NCBI GenBank assembly: GCA_036939355.1
Contig: JALLAP010001418.1
Span: forward strand, 1 to 13,551
Origin: Thalassiosira profunda
Taxonomy: Eukaryota > Bacillariophyta > Thalassiosirophyceae > Thalassiosirales > Thalassiosiraceae
Direction: 5' to 3'
Length of the DNA stretch: 13,551 nt
This document shows positions 1 through 7,366 of this stretch, piece after piece. Made by a program: the position numbers and the translations under genes. Numbering within the stretch: the stretch's first letter is position 1; every line of letters begins with the position of its first letter. A model generated the notes under the pieces. The model made no database searches. It saw only the letters and a list, made by a program, of their open reading frames with translations, and was not told where the DNA came from.

Positions 1-2
1 AT

Positions 3-1100
3 CCCAAAGCGTGGACGACGACGGAGGTGCTGGGCAATTGGAACCCCAACGAGGTTACAACGTTGCCGCCCGCGCATCGCGATGTCTATCAGGGGTTGTG
101 CGTCTTTGATTATCAAACGCAGTATGCCACAGCGCTGTCATATCGCAACGCTGAAGTGCCATTCATCATCAGAAACGATCCGAAGGTCACATCGGTGGTG
201 CAGAGATGGGAGGACGATCCCGAGTACTTGCATCGCGTCCTGGGAGATGTGGAGGAGTTTCGAACGGAACGATCGCCCAACAGCCAGTTCATGTGGTACC
301 GATTGCGGGGGAAGCGGCGTCCGCCGGAGGATTATCAAAAGCCCCCGAACGACGAGACGGAAATGACGTTTGGGGAGTGGTTGGAGCACGCGTTAGAGAA
401 AGACGGGCAGGCCCTGGGAGATAACGAGCTCATTGCACGCGCCGCTGCATTGAGGGAGAGGAGGCTTGGGTTGCTGCCCAGAGTAGAAGCGCACGAGGAC
501 GATCCTCTCGGGAACGACGGGAACATCCTCGACGAGGACAGCGAGGAGGCGAAGCGGGAGAAGTACTACTACTTCCGGATCAACGCCGACCTCAAATCTG
601 CAAGGGAGGCGTCGCCCAGCCAGTTCATCTACGACGAGCTGACGTTCTTGGACCCGCGGAAACGAAGAGATTCGGAGATGTACATTGTGGACCCAAAGCA
701 GGAGCGAGGGATCAATTGTCGGTTCGGGATGAGGGGCGTGACGGCCGTGAATCATTTCGACATGAGCCGGAATGTGATTGCCCTCTTTGGAGGAGAGCGG
801 CGATACGTGTTGGCGAGCCCCTCGCAGTGCAGCAAAATGGCACTCCATCCGCCGGGCCATCCCAGCCTGCGCCATTCCTCCGTCGACTGGACCAATCCTG
901 CTGATTGGGAGAACCATCCGGAGTTCAAGGAGGCGCTGGTCAACGAGGTCGTGCTGCACGCGGGCGACGTTCTGTATTTGCCGACGAATTGGTTCCATTT
1001 TATTGTCAATCTGTCGGTCAACTACCAATGCAACGCAAGATCAGGGACGACGCACGAGACCGCACACTTCATTGAGCAATGCGGCTTTGCACAGCACTGA
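3..1100 (+). CDS. JmjC/cupin-8 family Fe(II)/2-oxoglutarate oxygenase-like protein, 5' partial
   Basis: The reading frame is open to the left edge, so the start lies outside the window; 365 residues and a TGA stop are visible. The C-terminal part is a cupin-8/JmjC double-stranded beta-helix. The metal triad is visible as H251-x-D253 (in VNHFDMSRN) and H332 (in LPTNWFHFIVNL), about 80 residues apart as usual for the family. A VPFIIRN segment near residue 55 matches the conserved 'PVVIRN' start of cupin-8 proteins. GGERRYVLASP follows the HxD, where a basic residue commonly contacts 2-oxoglutarate. Family members hydroxylate or demethylate proteins or RNA; the substrate here cannot be told. Residues about 150-185 form an acidic, charged insert. 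No intron is seen in the visible part. The family call is confident; the specific function is unknown. Confidence 0.85.
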   Translation, partial: PKAWTTTEVLGNWNPNEVTTLPPAHRDVYQGLCVFDYQTQYATALSYRNAEVPFIIRNDPKVTSVVQRWEDDPEYLHRVLGDVEEFRTERSPNSQFMWYRLRGKRRPPEDYQKPPNDETEMTFGEWLEHALEKDGQALGDNELIARAAALRERRLGLLPRVEAHEDDPLGNDGNILDEDSEEAKREKYYYFRINADLKSAREASPSQFIYDELTFLDPRKRRDSEMYIVDPKQERGINCRFGMRGVTAVNHFDMSRNVIALFGGERRYVLASPSQCSKMALHPPGHPSLRHSSVDWTNPADWENHPEFKEALVNEVVLHAGDVLYLPTNWFHFIVNLSVNYQCNARSGTTHETAHFIEQCGFAQH

Positions 1101-1316
1101 TTTGACGGACACTGGACATTGCTGCGGGCAGTTGAAAAATATTGTTACCATACTTACAACAGTTTCAGACAACCTTCATATTTCATTCGACAAATCAATA
1201 TACGTTCCTTAATTTTTTGTTACAAGCGGCAAAAGAACTTCCCCGAGTGTGCCAGGAGCCTAAGACAAGAGGAAAGCTGCCTCGTCGGTTTGCGCGGTTC
1301 CTCCGGAGCGAGATGC

Positions 1317-1330
1317 AAAACAAAACAAAA
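1317..1330 (-). terminator. Pol III terminator of the 5S rRNA gene
   Basis: Read on the minus strand, three TTTT runs separated by single G residues follow directly after the 5S rRNA 3' end (A runs on the plus strand at 1327-1330, 1322-1325 and 1317-1320). Four or more T residues are the standard RNA polymerase III stop signal. Confidence 0.75.
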
Positions 1331-1445
1331 GACGACACCAGGGATTCCAACGTGGTCCCCCACCGTAGTACTAACCTGGCCCGACAGTGCTTAACTTCGC
1401 TGAGCAGACGGGAAGCGGTGCTGTCACTGTGGTATGGTCGTTCCT
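1329..1445 (-). rRNA. 5S ribosomal RNA
   Basis: The minus strand carries the eukaryotic 5S core in order: a 5' CGACCATACCAC segment, a GTTAAGCACTGTCGGGCC segment (box A region), GGTTAGTAC, then GGTGGGGGACCAC (box C region), and a 3' end GGTGTCGTC. The outer bases can pair as helix I: ACGAC near the 5' end with GTCGT near the 3' end. The 5S RNA is part of the large ribosomal subunit and is transcribed by Pol III using internal promoter elements. The ends are placed from alignment to known 5S structure and may be off by a few bases; about 117 bases fits the usual 118-120. It is a single dispersed copy, not inside a visible rDNA repeat, with a T-rich terminator directly downstream. Confidence 0.9.
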
Positions 1446-1463
1446 GGAGGGTTTGGACGCGGC

Positions 1464-1472
1464 AAAATATAT
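1464..1472 (-). promoter_or_regulatory. TATA-like element upstream of 5S rRNA
   Basis: The minus-strand sequence ATATATTTT lies about 19-27 bases upstream of the 5S 5' end. A TATA-like upstream element at this distance is known for 5S genes of plants and some fungi. Function here is inferred from position and composition only. Confidence 0.45.
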
Positions 1473-1717
1473 GACCGTGTGTACTTTGTTTCGTACCCAG
1501 AAATAAAACAACTCGCCGCGCGAGAGAGCAAAAATCACAATGAAGCAACACATTGTGGCGCGCAGCTGCTGCTAACCAATGAATGCTCTCGCTCGAAGAA
1601 CGCACCTATGCTCTATCTGACGAACAATGTACAACATAACAAGCCGCATAATCGCGCAAGCACCCCCACCAACACAGATATCGGCATTGGCATTGCGGGG
1701 GGCCAGAGCCAGAGTCA

Positions 1718-2012
1718 CAACACCGCGCGAGAAATTATCAGAAATCAGCACAGAGGAGCAGCCATCTTGTGAGCGAAGCGAACGCAGCCCAGCCATAACT
1801 GCAGAAAGCTGCATCATCATGCAATGCAATCTCCCACCACCACCAGCAGCAGCAGATCGGCATAGCATAGCGCGCCAACACCGCAAGAGAAATCAGGCGC
1901 ACATCTTGTGTGTGCCAGAAAGCAGACAGGGACAGGGGGGTCAAAAGCCAAGAGATATCAGAGAGGGTGCACACGCCATCATGTGTGAGCGAAGAGCGAA
2001 CACAGCCCAGTC
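1718..2012. repeat. Diverged dispersed/tandem repeat copies
   Basis: Related segments recur in the same orientation. CAACACCGC followed by a GAGAAAT block starts at 1718 and again at 1876. A segment beginning GCCATC..TGTGAGCGAAG and ending AACRCAGCCCAG occurs at 1761-1793 and again at 1975-2011 with small insertions. The copy at 1876-1914 shares the first half and the CATCTTGTG core. Together they suggest an old, decayed tandem array of roughly 160-215 base units. The match is by eye and imperfect. Confidence 0.45.
1834..1855 (+). repeat. CCA/GCA trinucleotide microsatellite
   Basis: Four CCA units run straight into about three and a half GCA units. It lies in non-coding DNA between the two Pol III genes. 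Confidence 0.8.
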
Positions 2013-2020
2013 AGAACAGC

Positions 2021-2030
2021 AAAAGAAAAA
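2021..2030 (-). terminator. Candidate distal Pol III terminator for tRNA-Glu
   Basis: On the minus strand TTTTTCTTTT is the first run of four or more T residues downstream of the tRNA. It is about 113 bases beyond the 3' end, unusually far; most tRNA genes have a T run within about 25 bases. It may be a back-up site, or termination may use something weaker nearer the gene. Confidence 0.35.
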
Positions 2031-2143
2031 GGGTTGCGGCAGTGGAACTGCTGTTGTTGTTTCTGTGAGAGGGAGAGGAAGTGTCGCGGTGAGCACGGCA
2101 AGTGACAGAGGGAATGAGCGAGGCAAGCTGGTCAAGGAAACTC

Positions 2144-2216
2144 ACCCGCCACGGGGACTCGAACCCCGGTTTGGAACGTGAGAGGCTCCTGTGATAACCA
2201 CCTACACTATGGCGGA
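2144..2216 (-). tRNA. tRNA-Glu (anticodon CUC)
   Basis: The minus strand folds as a full cloverleaf. The acceptor TCCGCCA pairs with TGGCGGG (one U-G pair at 1:72). There is a D-arm with the TAGTGTAGGTGG A box. The anticodon stem GGAGC/GTTCC encloses the loop CTCTCAC, giving anticodon CUC at 34-36. The variable region has four bases, and the T-arm is CGGGG-TTCGAGT-CCCCG with a good B box. The loop CTCTCAC and the U at position 1 match known eukaryotic tRNA-Glu(CUC). It is intronless and 3' CCA is not encoded. The discriminator base would be U (2144), unusual for eukaryotic tRNA-Glu, where G or A is common; this leaves slight doubt about full function. Confidence 0.85.
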
Positions 2217-2240
2217 AACTAGGAAGTGCGGGCAAAAGTG

Positions 2241-2255
2241 TATTTATTAAATAAA
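2241..2255. promoter_or_regulatory. A/T-rich inverted element: TATA-like for tRNA-Glu and/or poly(A) signal
   Basis: TTTATT and AATAAA face each other around a central A (2243-2255). On the minus strand this is 25-39 bases upstream of the tRNA 5' end, where plant and some yeast tRNA genes carry a TATA-like element. The same minus-strand AATAAA lies about 250 bases past the stop of the MFS transporter gene and could be its polyadenylation signal. Both roles are inferred from position. Confidence 0.4.
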
Positions 2256-2499
2256 GGCGCAAAGCGAATGAAATCCTCTCCCTCTGCTTGATGCATCGGA
2301 ATGAACAATGAACCTAGGTACAACGATGGCTTGCTTTACACATGCATTCCACCTCAAACAGTTATGCATTACAGTACACAAAATTTAAGCCTCGTTGCTT
2401 CCTTCTTCACGCACTACCGTCTGCAGAGCTTCAACAAACTAAACCCCTTTGCAGGCTGCTTCCTGTGTCCGCTCCCAGAACCTGGCTCCTCTCCACAGT

Positions 2500-4296
2500 C
2501 TATGCCACAACCTCCTTCTCTCCGCTATCGGCTGTTGCGACCGCTACTTCACTCTTTTCGCTGGCCCCCACATCCGCGAAGCTCCCGCCACCGCCTCGCT
2601 TCGAGAAGCTGTGAAGGTATTCGTCGCTGCTCTCCGCCACCAGCGCCACGGCATCCTCGAACTTCCCACAAAACAGCGTGAAGAAGCAGCTCACCAGGAG
2701 GAACCAGCTGATTGTGCTCACTCCCCATCGCATCGACACTCCATTCTGGTTCATGGCCGTGAAGACGAACGCGGGAAGCCACCCGACAATCTGCCCAAAG
2801 AAGGAAATCAATCCCATTATCTCCGTCTCCTGTCCCTTTGGAATGAGGGCCACTGCGAGGGTCCTCTGACTGGGAAACATCCACCCCAGGGCAACACCAA
2901 GAATACCACCAAACGTGTACACCAGGTATTTGTCCCTCTGGGTCGATCCCGTAACGAGCCCGGCAAAGAGCGCGTTCCCGATCGCAAAAAGGATTTCCGC
3001 GCACCGGAACGAATTGAGCGGGTTGATCCACCGGCACATCAGCTTGGACAGGTACGCCCCCGGCACCGTCGTGATGAGTAGGATGAGGGACACGATGGAG
3101 ATCTCTCGCACCGACATCTGGACAAGGAACGTGACGAAGGTCACTGCGATGGACAGCACCACGCCCGCACCGGCCTCGGGGGAGAACAGCAGAGCGATCA
3201 TGAACCATTTCAGTGCCCGGTAGTTCTTAAAAACCACCTTGGCCGTCGACATGAGCTGCTTGAATCCCGTCGTGTAAAGATTGCTCCCCTCCGGCACCTC
3301 CCGCAGCTTGGGACGCTTGCGGAAGAGGAACGTCCAGGCGTAGCCCATGTTAACAACCCCAAGGGCCGTCGCCATCCCCGCCGCGAGCTTGGCCGTTTGG
3401 AGGTTGGTAAAGTCCCGCGTGAAAGAGACGGCGATGAGGATGGAGGTGAAGATGGCCTGGACGCCGTACTGCTTCATCATGAAGTGGGCCGTGTAGTGTC
3501 CCATCTCGTCGAGGTCGTGCGTCAGATCCGGCAAATAGGCCATGGTGCAGACTTGGTGCATGATCAAAAAGTAGCCCCCGATGATTTCCAGGATGAAGAT
3601 GGCGAACCACGTGTCCTCGTTGAGCATGAGCTGGAATCCGACGGCGATCACAATAATCACCGCGCTCACGGCGCCCATGGCCTTGCGGTGGTTGGTGTGG
3701 TCGACGAGGGCGCCCACGAAGGGCATGGTGACGCCGGCGGTCACCCCCACGATGAGGGACGCCACCGTCAACAAGCTCGAGGCCTTCGTATTGCCAAACA
3801 CAACGTTGTTCGCCCCGCCGGCCTCCATGGCCGCGAATCGGATCATGGCCGATCCGATGAAGCTCCCCGTCTGGTTGATGGGCCCGCGCGACGCGTGATC
3901 CATGGCGTGGCCCGTCGCCTCCTCGACGTACTGGTGCGTCTGAATGTTCTTCACCCTAAACGGCCACTCGATCCACCGCAGGTATTTTGGGGGCGGACAG
4001 CGGCGGGTGCTCTGCTCCTGCGCCATCTCCGAGATGGACAGCTTGCGAGAGAGCTTGCGCTCCTGAGCGAGGCTGGTGTTGGAGTCGGTGGGCTTGGAGG
4101 GCTCGTCTCCGTTCGCTGCAAAGACGCCGGCATCGGCGGACGCTGCCTGCGGGGCCGCGGCGGCGGCCGCCTCGACGTCGTCGGGGGCTGATTGCTCCAG
4201 CGTCATGGTAGTGCCGGCTACGAACAAACTGTGGCGCTGGCGACGGAAAAGGGTGGCGGTGAAGGTGTGGAGGGTGAAGTGTCTCATTTGTCTCAT
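2500..4296 (-). CDS. Atg22-like major facilitator superfamily transporter
   Basis: Intronless, 598 residues. After a hydrophilic N-terminus of about 140 residues (Ala-rich, then K/R/S-rich) come roughly twelve hydrophobic segments. The loop near residues 195-206 reads GALVDHTNHRKAMG, the MFS 'motif A' pattern GxxxDxxxxRK between helices 2 and 3. Overall layout resembles the Atg22/UMF1-like MFS family. Yeast Atg22 exports amino acids from the vacuole, but algal members are diverse, so substrate and membrane are unknown. Two starts are possible. The first ATG (4296) and another three codons on lie in a tandem GTCTCATTT repeat on the plus strand. The ATG at 4206 (residue 31, MTLEQSAPDD) also has a good context and gives 568 residues. 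The gene is divergent from the KH-like gene with about 250 bases between. The C-terminus is acidic (GEKEVVA). Confidence 0.85.
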   Translation of the reverse strand: MRQMRHFTLHTFTATLFRRQRHSLFVAGTTMTLEQSAPDDVEAAAAAAPQAASADAGVFAANGDEPSKPTDSNTSLAQERKLSRKLSISEMAQEQSTRRCPPPKYLRWIEWPFRVKNIQTHQYVEEATGHAMDHASRGPINQTGSFIGSAMIRFAAMEAGGANNVVFGNTKASSLLTVASLIVGVTAGVTMPFVGALVDHTNHRKAMGAVSAVIIVIAVGFQLMLNEDTWFAIFILEIIGGYFLIMHQVCTMAYLPDLTHDLDEMGHYTAHFMMKQYGVQAIFTSILIAVSFTRDFTNLQTAKLAAGMATALGVVNMGYAWTFLFRKRPKLREVPEGSNLYTTGFKQLMSTAKVVFKNYRALKWFMIALLFSPEAGAGVVLSIAVTFVTFLVQMSVREISIVSLILLITTVPGAYLSKLMCRWINPLNSFRCAEILFAIGNALFAGLVTGSTQRDKYLVYTFGGILGVALGWMFPSQRTLAVALIPKGQETEIMGLISFFGQIVGWLPAFVFTAMNQNGVSMRWGVSTISWFLLVSCFFTLFCGKFEDAVALVAESSDEYLHSFSKRGGGGSFADVGASEKSEVAVATADSGEKEVVA

Positions 4297-4543
4297 TTTC
4301 CCGCCCTCGCAAAAAAAGTTGGGTGTACTTTTTTAGCAGTAATAGAATGTTGGTGGTAATAACACGCCCACTTCACCATGATGTGTAGTTTTCATTATTT
4401 GGTACTACTAACCAAACTTCTTATGTCCATTTCATCACCACTAAATCCTAGAGGCAGACTCACATCAACTGCCTCGGGTTGCACCGATAACGTCGGCGTC
4501 GCCCCATTCATTCCCCGCCCTCTCCTCCAACCAAACATTGACC
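4297..4543. promoter_or_regulatory. Shared divergent promoter region (MFS transporter / KH-like gene)
   Basis: The 247 bases between two outward-facing start codons must hold both promoters or their 5' leaders. The left half is A/T-rich and contains a perfect inverted repeat (listed separately); the right half, next to the KH-like gene, is pyrimidine-rich. No clear TATA box is seen at a standard distance from either start. Confidence 0.5.
4312..4334. repeat. Perfect 8-base inverted repeat, 7-base spacer
   Basis: AAAAAAGT and ACTTTTTT flank the spacer TGGGTGT, about 15 bases upstream of the first ATG of the MFS transporter. It could form a hairpin in the 5' leader of that mRNA or be a protein-binding site. 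A/T-rich arms make chance formation fairly likely. Confidence 0.6.
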
Positions 4544-5671
4544 ATGGACATTGTCGACTCCGTCCTCGCCACCCCCCGCCCGGGAGAAGAGCGCCCGGAA
4601 CAGGAGGAGCCCGCGGCGGTCGACGACGAAGACGCGATGGACGAGGGAGACTTGCAGGTCCGGACGATGGAGGTGCCCCGCTGGCTGAGCACGCCCGAGG
4701 TGACCAGTAAGTTGACGATTGGCGGAGGCGACGACGGTCGAGACTGAAAAAATCCTGCAACAGCATCAGCTGCAAATCCGACCAATTTGCGCCGAGCACG
4801 TGTGGCACACATCACGTGCACATCATGTGTTTGCATCTAGCCCTCGATCCACAACCCCACACCCAACGCACTCACCCCCCAAATATCCCCCTCTACCCCC
4901 AATGCCCTAATCCCCTAACAACAAACAGGGCACCTCGTCGGTGACGGCAAGAAGAAGGTCCTTGAGGAGGAATACGAATCCATCGTCGTCGTGGCCGGCC
5001 ACGGCTCCGGTTCGAAAGATCCAAAGAAGCCGGGATACCACCTCCCCCACCTCCTGGTCACGATGTCCGGGACGGACGTTCGCCAGCTGGGCCGCCTCCG
5101 CCGCGCCATGGAAGATTCCCTGATTCAGTACGTCATCGAGAACAGCAACATGGGCGACGAGGACGACGATCCCAACCCGCCCCCCTCGCTGGGCCGGCTC
5201 CTCTACAGCCTCGGACTCTCCGCCGCCAACGCCAGCCCCAAGACGAAGGACCACGGCGCCGACCGCACCGTCCTGACCCGCTCCCACTTCCCCATCTCCC
5301 TCCATCGGACGCGCGAGGAGCGGCGCGACGGGGACCGGCGCCACCTCGCCACGCGGAAGGTGTGGATGAACGTCCTCGAGCTCCCCCAGGATTCGGAAAC
5401 GAACGAGTACCACGGGCGGTTTTTGGCGAGCAAGCACTTCATGACGTACTACAAGAGCCACTTCCACTGCCGGGTGGACATTTACGGGGTGTGGGGCGAC
5501 GAGGAGAAGATGATGTGCGCGCCGTACGTTTGTATCACGAGCAGCGACAAGGTGAACGTCGATAAGTGCATCCAGTACGTGGAGCATCGGATTCGGGACC
5601 ACGAGGAGAAGTTCGGTGTCGCGCGGGAGGGAGGCCGGCGGGTGCTCCGGGGGGAGCGGACGGAGACGTAA
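4544..5671 (+). CDS. KH-like domain protein, two exons (4544-4706, 4929-5671)
   Basis: Start ATG at 4544 in a strong context (GACCATGG). Exon 1 (163 bases) ends before GTAAGT at 4707 and exon 2 begins after CAG at 4928; splicing is in phase and yields 301 residues. Residues 1-45 are acidic. Residues about 70-125 contain YESIVVVAG.. and LVTMSGTDVRQLGRLRRAMED, perhaps a second degenerate alpha/beta module. Residues about 199-277 follow the order of a type I KH domain: VWMNVLELP, then HGRFL, a helix, CRVDIYG, APYVCITSS and a final helix KCIQYVEHRI. The KH loop GxxG that grips nucleic acid is replaced by ASKH (221-224). KH proteins normally bind single-stranded RNA or DNA; without GxxG, protein binding or very weak RNA binding is more likely. 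The domain call is by eye and moderate. Confidence 0.75.
4796..4819. promoter_or_regulatory. Paired CACGTG boxes as an inverted repeat inside the intron
   Basis: GCACGTG (4796-4802) and CACGTGC (4813-4819) form an inverted pair with a 10-base spacer in the 222-base intron of the KH-like gene. CACGTG is the core site of bHLH and many bZIP transcription factors. This intron is more than twice as long as the other four in the window. A regulatory role is inferred only. Confidence 0.35.
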
Positions 5672-5680
5672 AAAGATGAG

Positions 5681-5708
5681 AGATTGGAAATGGGAGATTG
5701 GAAATGGG
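5681..5708 (+). repeat. Two exact tandem copies of a 14-base unit
   Basis: AGATTGGAAATGGG is present twice in direct succession, nine bases after the stop codon of the KH-like gene, thus in its 3' untranslated region. Confidence 0.85.
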
Positions 5709-6395
5709 CCGGTGTGTGGTTTTCAGGTCTCGGAGATCTGGGGCCTCGGAGTCCTTCCACAATCTGCTGCCTGTTTGAGTCGGGCGTGGTGTCTCCGTCT
5801 CTCCGTTTTTTGCATTTACATCTAATTTATGTACCCTGTGATCTCCGGGGGACAGCCGTTGTTTTATGTTTGCTTGATGGCGATGAGAATTAATGTCTTT
5901 CTTTTTTGCAAAGTCTAGCATCGTTGTATCCGCACGTCGAAGATGTGTCTATAAAGGATTCGATATTATTACTCCGGAGAAGGACCCAGAGCCCCAGAGC
6001 AACCCAAGATCTCAAGACCACCGCCCCAAGAGCTGGGCGAGCAAGATGTCTGGGCAGCTGCAAGATCCAGGAGCAGGAGGGGTATGAAGAGGATGGCACA
6101 ATACCATATAATACCCCCCAACAACCAAGGCCTCCATGCCCCCAAAGATGCTGGGCAAGTGTGCAAGAAGCTGTTTTTTGTCCTCACCCAAGACAAGTGT
6201 CGTGCTTCGCCCTTCGCAGTGAGACGAGTGGCAATACTTGTACTAATGTTACCGTGGAATTGTCTTCTATTCAGACACAATGCGGCATTTATTGACAAGC
6301 CCTGAAGATGGGCGAGTGTCTTTGGCCACAACTCACAACGAAACTGCAAAGGATTATGTCCTTGTGCAAAGGTTCTTCTCCGCAGGTGACAGCAA

Positions 6396-6449
6396 ATCAA
6401 TCAGGCGAACTCGCATTGGCATGCTGATTCATCTGGATGGCTGATTGAT
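6396..6449. repeat. 9-base inverted repeat upstream of small hypothetical gene
   Basis: ATCAATCAG (6396-6404) and CTGATTGAT (6441-6449) are perfect reverse complements separated by 36 bases. A related GCTGATTCAT lies at 6423-6432 between them, so the right arm is also an imperfect direct repeat. It is about 120 bases upstream of the ATG at 6569 and may be a promoter element or a chance stem. Confidence 0.45.
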
Positions 6450-6568
6450 CATTCACGGGCCTTGGCACTCCCACTTCAACCAACGACATTGCCCCGCAAG
6501 CCACCATTGCCCGCAACCCGCAACCGTCGTTGCATCGTTGCCATACATAGACACCTCACGAATTCACG

Positions 6569-7101
6569 ATGCCGTTCCGCGGACCCCACCTCGCCGCCCA
6601 CCGGGGCGAGCTCGACTCCAGCCTCGACGCGAACTGCCACGTGCCCGCCGGAGGCAGAGCCGGGGCCGACGCGCCCATCACGGCCGTGGAGATTCGACAC
6701 CGCCGGCGGGGAGGGCTGTCGTCGTTCCTCTCTCGACTTTCATGCTGTCGGAGCTCCGCCATCAGCAACAGCGCCCACTTCCACGCCTCGCGGACGGAGG
6801 ATGTGAGTAGCTCGGAGTCTCATCGTTGATTCGATGCCAATAACTTATGTTCTCACCTCGTGGTCCACGTTTGTCCCGGCAGAGCGTGCACGTCATGATG
6901 AAGCACGACAGGGACGCCGCCAAGCAGCGGGGCCAGCCCGTGCGGGGGTACGTGCCCCGGCAGCCCCTCTCGGAGCGGCTGGCCGCGATGGAGGCCGCGC
7001 GGCAGAGGGCGGCCATCAAGGCGAGGGAGAACGAGGAGGACAGGGACATCCTCGTGGCTGTGACGATGGCAGATTGCGGGTCTGGATCCGCAGAGCAATA
7101 G
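6569..7101 (+). CDS. Small basic hypothetical protein, two exons (6569-6802, 6883-7101)
   Basis: Start ATG at 6569 with A at -3. Exon 1 (78 codons) ends at GAT before GTGAGT. The acceptor CAG at 6880-6882 keeps phase 0, giving an 80-base intron and a 150-residue protein ending in TAG. No known domain is recognised. Exon 1 is rich in Arg, Ser and Ala with a GPHLAAHRGELD start. Exon 2 encodes a basic stretch, then SERLAAMEAARQRAAIKARE (residues about 108-127), which should be a charged amphipathic helix, followed by an acidic patch. There is no signal peptide or membrane segment. It converges on the beta-rich gene with 265 bases between the stops, in which nothing beyond two ATGCAT palindromes near 7130-7145 was seen. 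Splice sites and the coherent phase support it as a gene; function is unknown. Confidence 0.55.
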
Positions 7102-7366
7102 CGGCCCTGGAGACTCGTTGTTTAGTTTGTATGCATGTATGCATATATGATCCTTCTCGGTGTCGGTGCTGAGGGATGCTGCCCGTTAGAGAGTAGAGCA
7201 ATTATGTATTGCCACGCACACGCCTGATGGCACGTCACCCAAAGTGGGCACTGATAGCGTCAGAGCATCATGTATGAATAGAAAGTGGTGGCCAAGAAAT
7301 GTAGTGAACAAAATGTCTAAACCACTCGACGAGTGATGGATGCATTGCCACCCTCTAGGTTATGCA

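Larger units (their letters stand above)
1446..2143. other. Gene-poor, low-complexity spacer between 5S rRNA and tRNA-Glu
   Basis: No convincing protein gene is seen in these ~700 bases. A 184-codon ATG-started open frame at 1627-2181 runs antisense through the tRNA gene and has a low-complexity translation with no recognisable domain. The stretch contains a short CCA/GCA microsatellite and several diverged repeats of 35-75 bases, listed separately. No snRNA or SRP RNA core motif was recognised by eye on either strand. Confidence 0.6.
5672..6568. other. Long intergenic region without a recognisable gene
   Basis: About 900 bases between the KH-like gene and the next coding start. G+C is lower than in the flanking genes. 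The first part is the 3' untranslated region of the KH-like gene, with the tandem repeat above. Overlapping open frames of 130-143 codons exist on both strands (about 5906-6295 plus and 5969-6400 minus). Neither contains an ATG codon or a recognisable domain, so they are not called. A TATAAAGG stands at 5951 (plus strand) with no gene following at the expected distance. An inverted repeat lies at 6396-6449. No tRNA or known snRNA core was recognised. Confidence 0.6.

Noticed and set aside
1834..1855. Possible CRISPR-like or satellite array at the CCA/GCA stretch
   Set aside because: It is a simple trinucleotide microsatellite with no spacers, in eukaryotic nuclear DNA.
1627..2181. 184-codon ATG-started frame on the plus strand between 5S rRNA and tRNA-Glu
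   Set aside because: It runs antisense through the tRNA gene, has a low-complexity translation and covers the diverged repeats; no domain is recognisable.
3397..4191. 264-codon plus-strand frame opposite the MFS transporter
   Set aside because: It is the antisense shadow of a strongly supported G+C-rich coding region; its translation is His/Asp/Gly-rich with no domain.
5906..6400. Overlapping frames of about 130 (plus) and 143 (minus) codons in the long intergenic region; the minus one encodes a hydrophobic stretch
   Set aside because: Neither contains an ATG codon, they overlap each other on opposite strands, and no domain or splice structure supports either.
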